From positions 12,369 to 57,663 of the forward strand of contig NZ_HG931173.1 of the NCBI RefSeq assembly GCF_000582785.1: a DNA stretch of 45,295 nucleotides, given 5' to 3'. Each line of letters starts with the position of its first letter. Position 1 is the stretch's first letter. Both the position numbers and the translations under genes were made by a program. This document shows positions 26,448-34,395 of the stretch, in pieces. Origin of the DNA: Candidatus Blastococcus massiliensis AP3 (lineage in GTDB: Bacteria; Actinomycetota; Actinomycetes; Mycobacteriales; Geodermatophilaceae). Under the pieces are notes generated by a model that worked only from the letters and a program-made list of their open reading frames with translations, was not told the origin of the DNA and made no database searches.

Positions 26448-27242
26448 GTGAACGAGCCCCGCGAGGACGCCGACCCGGACAGCCCGGACGGCCGCGGCGG
26501 CGCGGCCACCGTTCTGCCCGCTGGGCCTCCCGGGTCCGGTCGCGCGGGTCTGGACCGGCGCCGCATCCTGGGCGCGGCGATCGAGTTCATCGACGAGCGC
26601 GGCCTGAACGCGCTCACGATGCGCCGGCTGGGCGCGCACCTGGGCGTCGAGGCCATGGCGCTCTACCGCTACGTGCCCGGCCGCGAGCAGTTGCTCGACG
26701 GCGTGGTCGAGAGCGTCATCGACGAGCTGTACGGCGACCCCGAGGTGCACCTGGCCGCGTCGCACGGCTGGCAGGACTACCTGCAGCGGCTCGCCCACGG
26801 GGTGCGGCGGATCGCGCTGGCCCACCCCGAGGTCTTCCCGCTGGTCGCCACCCGCCCGCCCGCCGCGCCCTGGGTGCGGCCGCCGCTGCGCAGCCTGCGC
26901 TGGGTGGAGTCCTTCCTCACCGCGTTGATCGACAGCGGGTTCACCGAGGAGGCCGCGGTCGCCGCGTACCGCTCGTACTCCAGCTTCCTGCTGGGCCACC
27001 TGCTGCTGGAGGTGTCGCAGAAGGGCGTGAAGATCAGCCCCGAGGACCGGCCCGAGGGCGTCCCGGAGGCCGTGGTGAGCACCGATCTGACCGAGTACCC
27101 GACGGTCGTCCGGCTGGAGGCGCTGCTCTCCCTCGACGAGTCGGCGGCGGAGTTCGAGGAGGCGCTGGAGAACCTGCTGGGCCGCCTCGAGGTGGTCCTG
27201 ACCGAGGCGCGCACGCCGCGACGGGGCGACCCGCGGAACTGA
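26448..27242 (+). CDS. TetR-family regulator with TetR_C-type ligand domain
   Basis: The 264-residue regulator has a low-complexity N-terminal tail of about 35 residues and a helix-turn-helix at about 38-85 (RRILGAAIEFIDERGLNALT, MRRLGAHLGVEAMALYRYVP). The longer C-terminal domain is like that of tetracycline-repressor-type members (HPEVFPLVATRPPAAP). The GTG at 26448 has AGAAGGAG upstream. It is divergent from nasA, with 152 bases between, and co-directional with the PRC-barrel gene. A perfect palindrome at 27265-27283 lies just after its stop and could be its target site. Confidence 0.9.
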   Translation: MNEPREDADPDSPDGRGGAATVLPAGPPGSGRAGLDRRRILGAAIEFIDERGLNALTMRRLGAHLGVEAMALYRYVPGREQLLDGVVESVIDELYGDPEVHLAASHGWQDYLQRLAHGVRRIALAHPEVFPLVATRPPAAPWVRPPLRSLRWVESFLTALIDSGFTEEAAVAAYRSYSSFLLGHLLLEVSQKGVKISPEDRPEGVPEAVVSTDLTEYPTVVRLEALLSLDESAAEFEEALENLLGRLEVVLTEARTPRRGDPRN

Positions 27243-27264
27243 TTCCGGGCGACACGCCGACCCA

Positions 27265-27283
27265 TCGTTTACGACGTAAACGA
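27265..27283. promoter_or_regulatory. AT-rich perfect palindrome, probable TetR operator
   Basis: TCGTTTAC-GAC-GTAAACGA is an inverted repeat with 8-base arms and a 3-base spacer, the size expected of a TetR operator. It is unusually AT-rich for this genome. It stands 22 bases after the tetR stop and about 90 bases before the PRC-barrel gene, so it may control that gene and the membrane gene after it. Confidence 0.55.
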
Positions 27284-27371
27284 GCGGGCACGAGTCGAGG
27301 CGTCCCCCGGTCGGCGGCAGACACGCGGCGGGGGCGACGGACCTTTCCGCCCTACCCCCGTGGAGCCCGCA

Positions 27372-28142
27372 TTGATCACCGAACAGCAGCTCAGCGTCGT
27401 CATCGGCAGCACCGTCGTCGGCCCCGACGGCAAGCTCGGCACCGTCGGCGAGGTCTACCTCGACGACGAGACCGGCCGCCCCGAGTGGGCGACCGTCCGC
27501 ACCGGCATGTTCGGCACCAAGGAGTCCTTCGTGCCGCTGGCCGACGCCGACGTCTCCGGCGACGACCTGCGCGTCCCCTACGACAAGGACAAGGTCAAGG
27601 GGGCGCCGCACATCGACACCGACGGCCACCTCTCCCCCACCGAGGAGGACGAGCTCTACCGCTACTACGGCATCGGGTCGGGCACCGGCGCGGCCTTCAC
27701 GGACACGACTGACCGGACCGACGACCACGGCACCGTGGGCCACGACACCTCCGGCCCCACGACCGACGACGCGATGACCCGCTCCGAGGAGCACCTGCAG
27801 GTCGGCACCCAGCGGGTCGAGGCCGGGCGGGCACGGCTGCGCAAGTACGTCGTCACCGAGAACGTCACCACGACCGTGCCGGTGGCACACGACGAGGTGC
27901 GACTGGAGCGCGAGCCGATCACCGACGCCAACGTCGGCGACGCCCTCGACGGCCCGGCCATCTCCGAGGAGGAGCACGAGGTGGTGCTGCACGCGGAGCG
28001 TCCCGTCGTGGACAAGGAGGCCGTGCCGGTCGAGCGGGTCCGCCTGGACACCCAGACGGTGACCGAGCAGGAGACCGTCAGCGACTCGGTGCGCAAGGAG
28101 CAGATCGAGCTCGACGCCGACGACGCCACCCGCCGGGGCTGA
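27372..28142 (+). CDS. PRC-barrel / DUF2382 stress protein
   Basis: The N-terminal PRC-barrel domain (about residues 1-85; STVVGPDGKLGTVGEVYLDD, ATVRTGMFGTKESFVPL) is joined by a Thr/Asp-rich linker to a C-terminal DUF2382 domain (about 140-255; LQVGTQRVEAGRARLRKYVV, HAERPVVDKEAVPVERVRLD). Such proteins are frequent in desiccation- and radiation-tolerant actinobacteria. The function is unknown, though a link to envelope or stress response is often proposed. I prefer the TTG at 27372 (LITEQQ) because GGAG lies six bases before it; a GTG at 27360 is the alternative. The membrane gene follows after four bases. Confidence 0.85.
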   Translation: MITEQQLSVVIGSTVVGPDGKLGTVGEVYLDDETGRPEWATVRTGMFGTKESFVPLADADVSGDDLRVPYDKDKVKGAPHIDTDGHLSPTEEDELYRYYGIGSGTGAAFTDTTDRTDDHGTVGHDTSGPTTDDAMTRSEEHLQVGTQRVEAGRARLRKYVVTENVTTTVPVAHDEVRLEREPITDANVGDALDGPAISEEEHEVVLHAERPVVDKEAVPVERVRLDTQTVTEQETVSDSVRKEQIELDADDATRRG

Positions 28143-28146
28143 GCCC

Positions 28147-28764
28147 ATGGCCACCCCCGATCCCACCCCCGGCAGCGCGCCGGGCGCCCACACCCCCGGC
28201 GCCTCGGCCACTCGCGGCACCGCCCGTGACGCGGTCGACGCGCAGCACTCCCGCTACGGCGGCATCAAGTGGGGCGCGGCCTTCTTCGGCTGGCTGTCCG
28301 CGAACGGTCTCGCCGTCCTGCTGATCGCCCTGATCAGTGCCGGTGGCCTCGCCCTCGGCCTCACGGAGGGGATCGACTCCGCAGACGCCGCGGCCGAGGA
28401 GGCCGACACGATCGGCGTCGTCGGCGGCATCGTCCTGCTGGTGGTGCTGTTCCTGGCCTACCTGGCCGGCGGCTACGTCGCCGGCCGCATGGCCCGCTTC
28501 GACGGTGCCCGCCAGGGCATCGCCGTCTGGGTCATCGGCCTGCTGGTCGTGCTGGCGCTCGCCGTCGCGGGACTGCTCTTCGGCTCGGAGTACAACGTGC
28601 TCCAGCGGCTCGACCTGCCGCGGATCCCGATCGACGAGGGCACCGCGACCACCGGCGGCATCATCGCCCTGGTCGCCGTCCTGCTGGTGACGCTGCTGGG
28701 CGCGATCCTGGGCGGCAAGCTCGGCGACCGCTTCCACCGCAAGGTCGACCGCGCCGGCTTCTGA
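28147..28764 (+). CDS. Four-helix membrane protein of unknown function
   Basis: This 205-residue protein has an acidic/Thr-rich N-terminus followed by YGGIKWGAAFFGWLSANGLA and four membrane helices at about residues 40-68, 94-122, 127-145 and 172-193. The repeated pattern GGxxALxVxLL suggests a channel- or chaperone-like structure, but no family with known function is recognised. It follows the PRC-barrel gene by four bases and probably shares its transcript. A strong hairpin 32 bases after the stop ends the unit. Confidence 0.75.
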   Translation: MATPDPTPGSAPGAHTPGASATRGTARDAVDAQHSRYGGIKWGAAFFGWLSANGLAVLLIALISAGGLALGLTEGIDSADAAAEEADTIGVVGGIVLLVVLFLAYLAGGYVAGRMARFDGARQGIAVWVIGLLVVLALAVAGLLFGSEYNVLQRLDLPRIPIDEGTATTGGIIALVAVLLVTLLGAILGGKLGDRFHRKVDRAGF

Positions 28765-28795
28765 GCGGAGTCCCGACCTCCGCGCAGGCCACGCC

Positions 28796-28829
28796 GACGG
28801 GGGCCGTCCCATCCGGGGCGGCCCCCGTC
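28796..28829. terminator. Terminator-like hairpin after the membrane gene
   Basis: GACGGGGGCCG (28796-28806) pairs perfectly with CGGCCCCCGTC (28819-28829) across a 12-base loop. An 11-bp GC-rich stem without a long U-run is the usual form in this kind of genome. Confidence 0.7.
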
Positions 28830-28859
28830 CGCGTGTCCGCCCCGTGGTCGAATGCGCGG

Positions 28860-29519
28860 GTGACCCAGGGACCGACCATCCGGCGGATCGACGACCCGGA
28901 CGAGGAAGGCCCGGACGTCCGGCTCGCCGAGGCGCGCGACGTGCCGCGGATCGCGGCCACGCTCACCGTGGCGCTGGCCGACTCGCGCTGGACCCGCTGG
29001 GCGCTCCCCGACGACGGCCGGATGCAGCGACTGACCCGGCTCCACGAGCTCGACGCCGGCCATCGCGGGGTGAGCACGCGGAGTGCCTGGGTGACCGACG
29101 ACGTCGACGCCGTCGCGGTCTGGGAACCACCCGCCGGCGCCGAGGGCACCGCTCCCCTGCCGGCCGACGTGCGGACGGCGATGGCCGGCGAACTGCCGTA
29201 CCTGTCGGCCCACCGGATCAGCACCGTCCGCGACACCACGACGCTGATCGGCTCGCACCGGCCCGAGCAGCCGCACTGGTGGTTGCTGCACCTCGGGGTC
29301 CGGCCGTCGTCGCGCCGGCGCGGCCTGGCCGCCGCGGTCCTCGCGCCGGCGATCGTCCGCTGCGACGAGGAGCAGACCGTCGCCGCCGCAGCGGTGTACT
29401 CCTGGGCCAACACGCGCTTCCTGCGCGGCTTCGGCTTCGAGGTCTCCGCCGAGCTCCGGACGACCGACGACGAGCTGCCGGTCTGGGTGCTGGTGCGGCA
29501 GCCGCTGCCCGCACGCTGA
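28860..29519 (+). CDS. GNAT-family N-acetyltransferase
   Basis: This is a 219-residue acetyltransferase. The CoA-binding motif is LGVRPSSRRRGLAAAVLAP (about 145-163), and a C-terminal NTRFLRGFGFEV follows the family pattern (N-x-R ... GF). The N-terminal half (ALADSRWTRWALPDDGRMQR) is as in actinobacterial members related to puromycin N-acetyltransferase-like proteins. The substrate is unknown. The GTG at 28860 is used, with no strong ribosome site. It is the first gene after the terminator and stands alone. Confidence 0.83.
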   Translation: MTQGPTIRRIDDPDEEGPDVRLAEARDVPRIAATLTVALADSRWTRWALPDDGRMQRLTRLHELDAGHRGVSTRSAWVTDDVDAVAVWEPPAGAEGTAPLPADVRTAMAGELPYLSAHRISTVRDTTTLIGSHRPEQPHWWLLHLGVRPSSRRRGLAAAVLAPAIVRCDEEQTVAAAAVYSWANTRFLRGFGFEVSAELRTTDDELPVWVLVRQPLPAR

Positions 29520-29611
29520 GATTCCTCCCGGCGCATCGTCGATCCGGGCACGATCCGTTCGTACAGAGGGTGCGAGCCGGCAGCGGGCCGGCTCTTCCCG
29601 AGGAGGACGTC

Positions 29612-29962
29612 ATGGCCCAGTACCTGCTCAACATCGTCCAGCCGGTCGGAGAGGTGCCTCCTCCTGAGGAGCTCGAGCCGGTGATGCGCGAACTCGACGC
29701 CCTGAACGCGGAGATGCGGGCCGCCGGCGTGTGGGTGTTCGCGGCCGCGCTGCACCAGCCCGAGGCCTCCACCGTCGTCCGGGCCGACGGCGCCGGCGTG
29801 CTGACGACCGACGGGCCCTACGCAGAGGGCAAGGAGTTCATCGGCGGCTTCGACCTCATCGAGGTCGACGACCTCGACGCCGCACTCCACTGGGCCGGGA
29901 AGCTGGCGCGGGTCCTCGGTGGCCTCCCCGTCGAGGTCCGGCCGGTCGCGGCATCCTTCTGA
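29612..29962 (+). CDS. YCII/DGPF-domain protein
   Basis: This is a 116-residue protein of the DGPF (YCII-like) family, a small ferredoxin-like fold. The defining [21 protein letters not shown] contains DGP and a conserved glycine run; an EA..A region follows. The ATG at 29612 has GAGGAGG upstream. It is followed after four bases by an ECF sigma factor with a long C-terminal extension, the known genomic pairing of DGPF proteins with ECF42 sigma factors. Members have been linked to sigma regulation, but the biochemical role is unclear. Confidence 0.9.
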   Translation: MAQYLLNIVQPVGEVPPPEELEPVMRELDALNAEMRAAGVWVFAAALHQPEASTVVRADGAGVLTTDGPYAEGKEFIGGFDLIEVDDLDAALHWAGKLARVLGGLPVEVRPVAASF

Positions 29963-29966
29963 CCGC

Positions 29967-31199
29967 ATGAGTGCAGGGGTCACCGCGGACGTCGAGCGCG
30001 CCTTCCGCGAGCACCACGGGCGCGCCGTCGCCGTGCTCACCCGCCTCCTCGGCGACATCGACACCGCCGAGGAGGCGGTGCAGGACGCCTTCCTGACCGC
30101 CGTGCAGCGGTGGCCCACCGACGGCGTCCCACCGAGCCCGGCGGGCTGGATCGTCACGACCGCCCGCAACCGGGCGATCGACCGGGTGCGGCGGGAGAGC
30201 TCCCGCACCGACCGCTACCGCCAGGCCGCACTGCTGCGCGACGACACCCCCGTGACCGAGGAGGGGCCCGTGCACGACGACCGGCTCCGGATGGTCTTCA
30301 CCTGCTGCCATCCCGCGCTCTCGACCGCCGCCCAGGTCGCGCTGACCCTGCGGCTGCTGGGTGGACTGACCACCGCGGAGATCGCGGCCGCGTTCCTGGT
30401 CCCCGAGCCCACCATGGCCCAGCGACTGGTGCGGGCGAAGGCCAAGATCCGCGACGCCGGCATCCCCTACCGGGTGCCACGGGAGGCCGAGCTGCCCGAC
30501 CGGCTGCGTCCGGTCCTCGCCGTCGTCTACCTGGTCTTCACCGAGGGGCACACGGCGTCGGCCGGGGAGCGCCTGGTCCGCGAGGACCTGTGCACCGAGG
30601 CGATCCGCCTCGGCCGGCTGCTCGCCGAGCTGATGCCCGACGAGCCGGAGGTCGCCGGGCTCCTGGCCCTGATGCTGCTCACCGGGTCACGGCGCCCGGC
30701 CCGCACGTCGCCGGACGGCGCTCCGGTGCTGCTCGCCGACCAGGACCGGGGGCTCTGGGACCGGGCGCTGATCGCGGAGGGGCAGGAGCTGGTGCGCCGG
30801 TGCCTCCGCAGGAACCGGCCCGGGCCCTACCAGGTGCAGGCGGCGATCGCCGCGGTGCACAGCGACGCCCCGACCGCCGCGGCCACCGACTGGCACCAGA
30901 TCCTCGCGCTCTACGACCAGCTGATGGACCTCGCCCCGAGCCCCGTCGTCGCGCTGCACCGCGCGGTCGCCGTCGCCGAGGTCACCGGACCGGCGGCCGC
31001 CCTCGAGCTCGTCGACGCCCTGGACCTGCGGCACTACGACGTCGTCCATGCCGTCCGGGCCGACCTGCTCCGCCGCCTCGGCCGGCGGGACGAGGCGGTG
31101 CGGGCCTACGACACCGCGATCGCCGCGACCGGCAACGCCGCCGAGCGGGCGTTCCTGCAGGGGCGGCGCGATGAGTTCTCGTCGCCGCCACGGTCGTAG
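29967..31199 (+). CDS. ECF42-type RNA polymerase sigma factor with C-terminal extension
   Basis: This is a 410-residue extracytoplasmic-function sigma factor. Region 2 is at about residues 12-75 ([33 protein letters not shown]). Region 4 (about 115-175) has [25 protein letters not shown] helical extension follows to the end ([18 protein letters not shown], then TPR-like repeats about 320-400). This length and extension mark the ECF42 class, where the extension rather than an anti-sigma factor is thought to control activity. The ATG at 29967 follows the DGPF stop by four bases. Target promoters are not identifiable here. Confidence 0.9.
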   Translation: MSAGVTADVERAFREHHGRAVAVLTRLLGDIDTAEEAVQDAFLTAVQRWPTDGVPPSPAGWIVTTARNRAIDRVRRESSRTDRYRQAALLRDDTPVTEEGPVHDDRLRMVFTCCHPALSTAAQVALTLRLLGGLTTAEIAAAFLVPEPTMAQRLVRAKAKIRDAGIPYRVPREAELPDRLRPVLAVVYLVFTEGHTASAGERLVREDLCTEAIRLGRLLAELMPDEPEVAGLLALMLLTGSRRPARTSPDGAPVLLADQDRGLWDRALIAEGQELVRRCLRRNRPGPYQVQAAIAAVHSDAPTAAATDWHQILALYDQLMDLAPSPVVALHRAVAVAEVTGPAAALELVDALDLRHYDVVHAVRADLLRRLGRRDEAVRAYDTAIAATGNAAERAFLQGRRDEFSSPPRS

Positions 31200-31204
31200 G
31201 AGGC

Positions 31205-31486
31205 ATGAGCAGCCCGGGTGCCCTCGACCTGACGTTCACCGCGCCGATCGAGAAGGACGGCGCGTTCCCCACCTACCTCGTCGTCCCGGACTCGGCCGAG
31301 ACGCTGGGCACCCGCCGGGCCGTGAAGGTGACCGGCACCGCCGACGGCCACGCCTTTGCCGCCACCCTCATGCCCTCGGGCACCGGCCCGCACTGGCTGC
31401 CGCTGCGCGCGGCGATCTGCACGGCGATCGGGAAGAGCCGGGCCGGTGAGCAGGTGACCGTCCACCTGCAGCAGCGGCTGAGCTAG
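31205..31486 (+). CDS. DUF1905 protein
   Basis: This is a 93-residue beta-rich protein of the DUF1905 family (FTAPIEKDGAFPTYLVVPD, KVTGTADGHAFAATLMPSGT, GEQVTVHLQQRLS). Its role is unknown; the same fold is also found as part of larger proteins. It follows the sigma factor by five bases and is probably in that operon. The ATG is one base after GGAGG, a short spacing. Its TAG stop lies in the left target duplication of the IS element, so the insertion left it complete. Confidence 0.82.
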   Translation: MSSPGALDLTFTAPIEKDGAFPTYLVVPDSAETLGTRRAVKVTGTADGHAFAATLMPSGTGPHWLPLRAAICTAIGKSRAGEQVTVHLQQRLS

Positions 31487-31487
31487 T
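31482..31487. repeat. Left 6-bp target site duplication of the IS element
   Basis: GCTAGT at 31482-31487 is repeated at 32605-32610. It holds the TAG stop of the DUF1905 gene and, on the other strand, the TAG stop of the transposase gene. Confidence 0.9.
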
Positions 31488-32472
31488 TGTATTGACCGGG
31501 CAGGTTGGTCAAGCGGCTGATGGGTGGATGGCCGCCGATGCCGGTGTGGGGCCGGTGGTGGTTGTAGGTGTGTAGCCAAACAGGAAAGGCTGCGCGGCGG
31601 TCGGCCTCGCTGGTGAACATCTCGACGAAAGCCCATTCGGCGGTCATGGTGCGGTTGAACCGTTCGACTTTCCCGTTGGTCTGCGGGCGGTAAGGCCGGG
31701 TCCGTTTCGGGGTGATGCCCAGTTCGGCGCAGGCCGCGGCCCAGTCGCGGCTGCGATAGCAGCCGCCGTTGTCGGTCAGCACCCGTCGGGCGGTCACGCC
31801 GCGGTCGGCGAACCAGGCCACCGCACGCCGCAGGACGGCGGTGGCGGTGACCCCGAGTTCGTCGTCGTGGATCTCGGCGTAGGCCAGGCGGGAGTGATCG
31901 TCGAGGACGACGTGGATGAAGCCATGACCTATCAGCGGGTTGTGGTGACGGCTGCGCGCCCGGCCGCCATCTCGGTGTCGGTTGGCCTTGCCGGCCTGGC
32001 GGCCGAGGAACCGCCAGCCGCCGCCGGCGGGGATGTTGCCCAGCTTTTTGACGTCGGCGTGCAGCAGGTCGCCGGGGACGGGGTGCTCGTAGCGCACGAC
32101 CTGGCGCTCGCGGCGCTCGATCCGAGACAGCCGACTGAGGCCGCAGCGGCGCAGCACCGCGCCGGCGGTCGAGGGCGCGGTGCCGGTCTCCGCCGCGAGT
32201 CGGACCGCGCCCCACCGCTTGCGTAGCCGCAGCGAGACGATCCGCTTCATCGTCGCCGCATCGGTCTTGCTTGGGCTGGTGTGTGGTCGGCTGGAGCGAT
32301 CGACCATGCCGGCTTTGCCCAGCAGTCGGTATCGCTCGGCCCACCGATCGGCGGTCTTCCACGCGACCCCAAAGAACTCCGCGGCTCGAACCTTGGGCCA
32401 GTTCTCTTCGACAACCAGCTGCGCCAGACGCAGACGCTGGCGTGGGGTCAGGGCGGCATTAGCGTGGAGCAC
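31483..32472 (-). CDS. IS481-family transposase, stop codon supplied by the target
   Basis: This is a 329-residue DDE transposase. The N-terminus has a helix-turn-helix region (RQRLRLAQLVVEENWPKVRA). The catalytic core has the first Asp in LLHADVKKLG, the second in VLTDNGGCYRS, and the Glu in QTNGKVERFNRTM. The GTG at 32470-32472 has GGAGG five bases before it, but that site lies inside an inverted repeat. The reading frame runs out of the element's left end: the last codon AAC spans the boundary and the TAG stop is entirely in the target duplication. The gene is intact. Confidence 0.93.
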   Translation of the reverse strand: MLHANAALTPRQRLRLAQLVVEENWPKVRAAEFFGVAWKTADRWAERYRLLGKAGMVDRSSRPHTSPSKTDAATMKRIVSLRLRKRWGAVRLAAETGTAPSTAGAVLRRCGLSRLSRIERRERQVVRYEHPVPGDLLHADVKKLGNIPAGGGWRFLGRQAGKANRHRDGGRARSRHHNPLIGHGFIHVVLDDHSRLAYAEIHDDELGVTATAVLRRAVAWFADRGVTARRVLTDNGGCYRSRDWAAACAELGITPKRTRPYRPQTNGKVERFNRTMTAEWAFVEMFTSEADRRAAFPVWLHTYNHHRPHTGIGGHPPISRLTNLPGQYN

Positions 32473-32604
32473 GAGGACCTCCGGTGCTTCGTGGAATGGG
32501 TGCCTTCAGCAGCTCCACTCCACGCCCGGAGGTCCTCCCCTCACAAGATCCTTCAGTCAGATCCCGGAGTCACAGCTTCTCGACCAACGTCTCCGGTCAG
32601 TACA
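31488..32604. mobile_element. Complete IS481-family insertion sequence, 1117 bp
   Basis: The ends are inverted repeats: left TGTATTGACCGGGCAGGTTG, right (reversed) TGTACTGACCGGAGACGTTG; 21 of the first 26 positions agree. The element carries one transposase gene and is flanked by 6-bp GCTAGT duplications. The site fits NCTAGN, the target reported for the type element IS481 in Bordetella. It inserted at the point where the DUF1905 and arfB genes meet, in the CTAG that served as stop for both. Confidence 0.95.
32473..32537 (-). promoter_or_regulatory. Hairpin covering the transposase ribosome binding site
   Basis: In the transposase mRNA sense GAGGACCTCCGG (32526-32537) is the exact complement of CCGGAGGTCCTC (32473-32484), which contains the ribosome site and ends directly before the GTG. 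A second 8-bp stem with one G-U forms in the loop. A transcript entering from outside would fold and hide the start, a way some elements limit transposase made by readthrough. Confidence 0.6.
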
Positions 32605-32610
32605 GCTAGT
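32605..32610. repeat. Right 6-bp target site duplication of the IS element
   Basis: The second GCTAGT. It contains the TAG stop of the minus-strand arfB gene (CTA at 32606-32608). Confidence 0.9.
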
Positions 32611-33046
32611 CCCAGGACCGGCGCTGCTTCTTGAGCTGCCCCCGCTGCTTCTTCGCCTCGATCCGGCGCTCCTTCGACCCGCGGGTCGGCTTCGTGCGCC
32701 GGCGGGCCGGGGCGGGCGGGGCGAGCGCCGCGCGGAGGACGGCGGCCAGCCGCTCCCGGGCCGCCTGCCGGTTGCGCAGCTGCTGGCGGTGCTCGCTCGC
32801 CGCGATGGTCAGGACGCCGTCGACGAGCCGGCCGTCCAGCCGCTGCGCGATCCGGCTCCGCTGGGTGTCGGAGAGCCCGGGCAGCTCCAGCGGGGCGACG
32901 GAGAGCTCGACGCGCGAGTCGGCGGTGTTCACGCCCTGCCCGCCGGGGCCCGACGACCGGGAGAACCGCCACGACAGCGCGGCCGCGGGCACGACGACGG
33001 AGCCGGTGACGGGCAGGTCACCGGAGGCGTCGTCGGCAGCGGGCAC
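32606..33046 (-). CDS. arfB: Peptidyl-tRNA hydrolase ArfB-like (YaeJ) ribosome rescue factor
   Basis: This is a 146-residue stop-codon-independent release factor that frees stalled ribosomes. The GGQ catalytic motif is in SSGPGGQGVNTADSRVELS (residues 35-37). The C-terminal basic tail (RRRTKPTRGSKERRIEAKKQ ...) is the part that enters the empty mRNA channel. The start is the GTG at 33044-33046; an internal GTG (VTGSVVV) is possible. Its stop lies in the right copy of the IS target duplication, so it is intact. It is convergent with the IS/DUF1905 side. Confidence 0.92.
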   Translation of the reverse strand: MPAADDASGDLPVTGSVVVPAAALSWRFSRSSGPGGQGVNTADSRVELSVAPLELPGLSDTQRSRIAQRLDGRLVDGVLTIAASEHRQQLRNRQAARERLAAVLRAALAPPAPARRRTKPTRGSKERRIEAKKQRGQLKKQRRSWD

Positions 33047-33135
33047 GGGACCAGTCTGCCGGTCCGCGGGCCCCGGGCCGGAGAGCCCGCAGGGCAGGAC
33101 CGTTGCGCCGGCGCTCCGGACGGCCGCGGCGACGA

Positions 33136-33993
33136 CTACAGGATCGGCTTGCCGCCCGTGACGGCTACCCGCGCACCGGAGACGTAGGAGGCCTCGTCAC
33201 CGGCCAGCATCACGTAGACCGGCGCGAGTTCCGCCGGCTGCCCCGCGCGCCCCAGCGGCGTCTGCTCCCCGAAGCTCTCGACCTTCTCCTCGGGCATGGT
33301 CGCCGGGATCAGCGGCGTCCAGATCGGCCCCGGGGCGACGCTGTTCGCGCGGATGCCCTTCTCGGCGAGCATCTGGGCGAGTGACGCGGTGAAGTTCGCG
33401 ATGCCGGCCTTGGTCATGGCGTAGGCGATGAGGTTCGGGCTCGGGTTGTCGGAGTTCACCGACGACGAGTTGATGATCGAGGCGCCCGGCCCCATGTGCG
33501 GGATGGCGTCCTTGGTCAGGGTGAACATCGCCGACAGGTTGACCGCGACGGTGTGGTCCCACTCCTCGTCGGAGATCTCCTCGAGCGAGTCGTGGCTCAT
33601 CTGGTACGCCGCGTTGTTGACCAGGATGTCGACGCGGCCGAACTCCTCCACGGCCTTCGGGATGATCGTCTTGCAGTGCGCGCGGTCGGCGAGGTCGCCG
33701 GCCACCAGGACGCACGTCCGCCCCGCCCGCTCGACGTACTTCGCGGTGTCCCGGGCGTCCTCGTGCTCGTCGAGGTAGGAGATGAGGACGTCGGCGCCCT
33801 CGCGGGCGAAGGCGATCGAGACGGCCCGCCCGATGCCGCTGTCACCACCGGTGATGACGGCGACCTTCCCCGTCAGCCGACCCGACCCCTGGTAGCTCTC
33901 CTCGCCGTGGTCCGGCTCGGGGTCCATCTCCCCCAGGGTGCCGGGCGGGGTCTGCTGCTGGGCGGGCTGGGACTCGGGGCGAGGCGACGACAC
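33136..33993 (-). CDS. Short-chain dehydrogenase/reductase (YghA-like)
   Basis: This is a 285-residue NAD(P)-dependent SDR of the longer form with an N-terminal tail. The cofactor motif is VAVITGGDSGIGRAVSIAFA (TGxxxGIG). NNAAYQ is the structural motif. The catalytic Ser/Tyr/Lys are in INSSSVNSDN and YAMTKAG. APGPIWTPL follows. The N-terminal tail ending in MDPEPDHGEESYQGSG is typical of this subgroup, often stress-induced; the substrate is unknown. The GTG at 33991-33993 has GGAGG five bases upstream. Confidence 0.92.
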   Translation of the reverse strand: MSSPRPESQPAQQQTPPGTLGEMDPEPDHGEESYQGSGRLTGKVAVITGGDSGIGRAVSIAFAREGADVLISYLDEHEDARDTAKYVERAGRTCVLVAGDLADRAHCKTIIPKAVEEFGRVDILVNNAAYQMSHDSLEEISDEEWDHTVAVNLSAMFTLTKDAIPHMGPGASIINSSSVNSDNPSPNLIAYAMTKAGIANFTASLAQMLAEKGIRANSVAPGPIWTPLIPATMPEEKVESFGEQTPLGRAGQPAELAPVYVMLAGDEASYVSGARVAVTGGKPIL

Positions 33994-34097
33994 GGGAACC
34001 TCCGGTGCGGATGGGCAGGCGGGCGGCCTCCGGACCACTGCTGATCCGGGCAGCCGCCCGCCTGCCTACCCGCGCCCTCCCGCGCGGAACCGGTGCG

Positions 34098-34232
34098 TCA
34101 GGCCGCCTTCGCGAGGCTCGACGCGGCCGGGGCCGCGATCGGCTGGTCCCAGCGCATCTCCAGCCGACGACGGCCGGAGTCGTCCACGACCGGAACCCAA
34201 CGGCACTCGGGGCAGTGCTTGTCGCGCAACAT
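34098..34232 (-). CDS. 44-residue small protein with CPEC motif
   Basis: This is a small ORF below the usual length cut: MLRDKHCPECRWVPVVDDSG followed by a tail of 24 residues ending SSLAKAA. CPEC near the N-terminus could bind zinc, alone or in a dimer. A very good ribosome site, GGGAGG with seven bases to the ATG at 34230-34232, supports real expression. It lies upstream of, and co-directional with, the SDR gene, about 100 bases from it, and is divergent from the helicase. The function is unknown. Confidence 0.6.
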   Translation of the reverse strand: MLRDKHCPECRWVPVVDDSGRRRLEMRWDQPIAAPAASSLAKAA

Positions 34233-34395
34233 CGCGCCACCTCCCGTTCACCTGGCGTTCATCTACTGGGAGCCAACGGTACATGTCCTCCCGCGCTGAA
34301 GCAGCCGTTACCGGATCGTGTCCGAGCACGATCTTGCGCCGCGCGCCGTCCCGTCGCCGGGAAGCACGACGGCGTCGGGCACGCTGGTGCCCACG

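Noticed and set aside
31205-31486. DUF1905 gene truncated by the IS element
   Set aside because: The 6-bp duplication restores the TAG; removing the element and one copy gives the same protein end.
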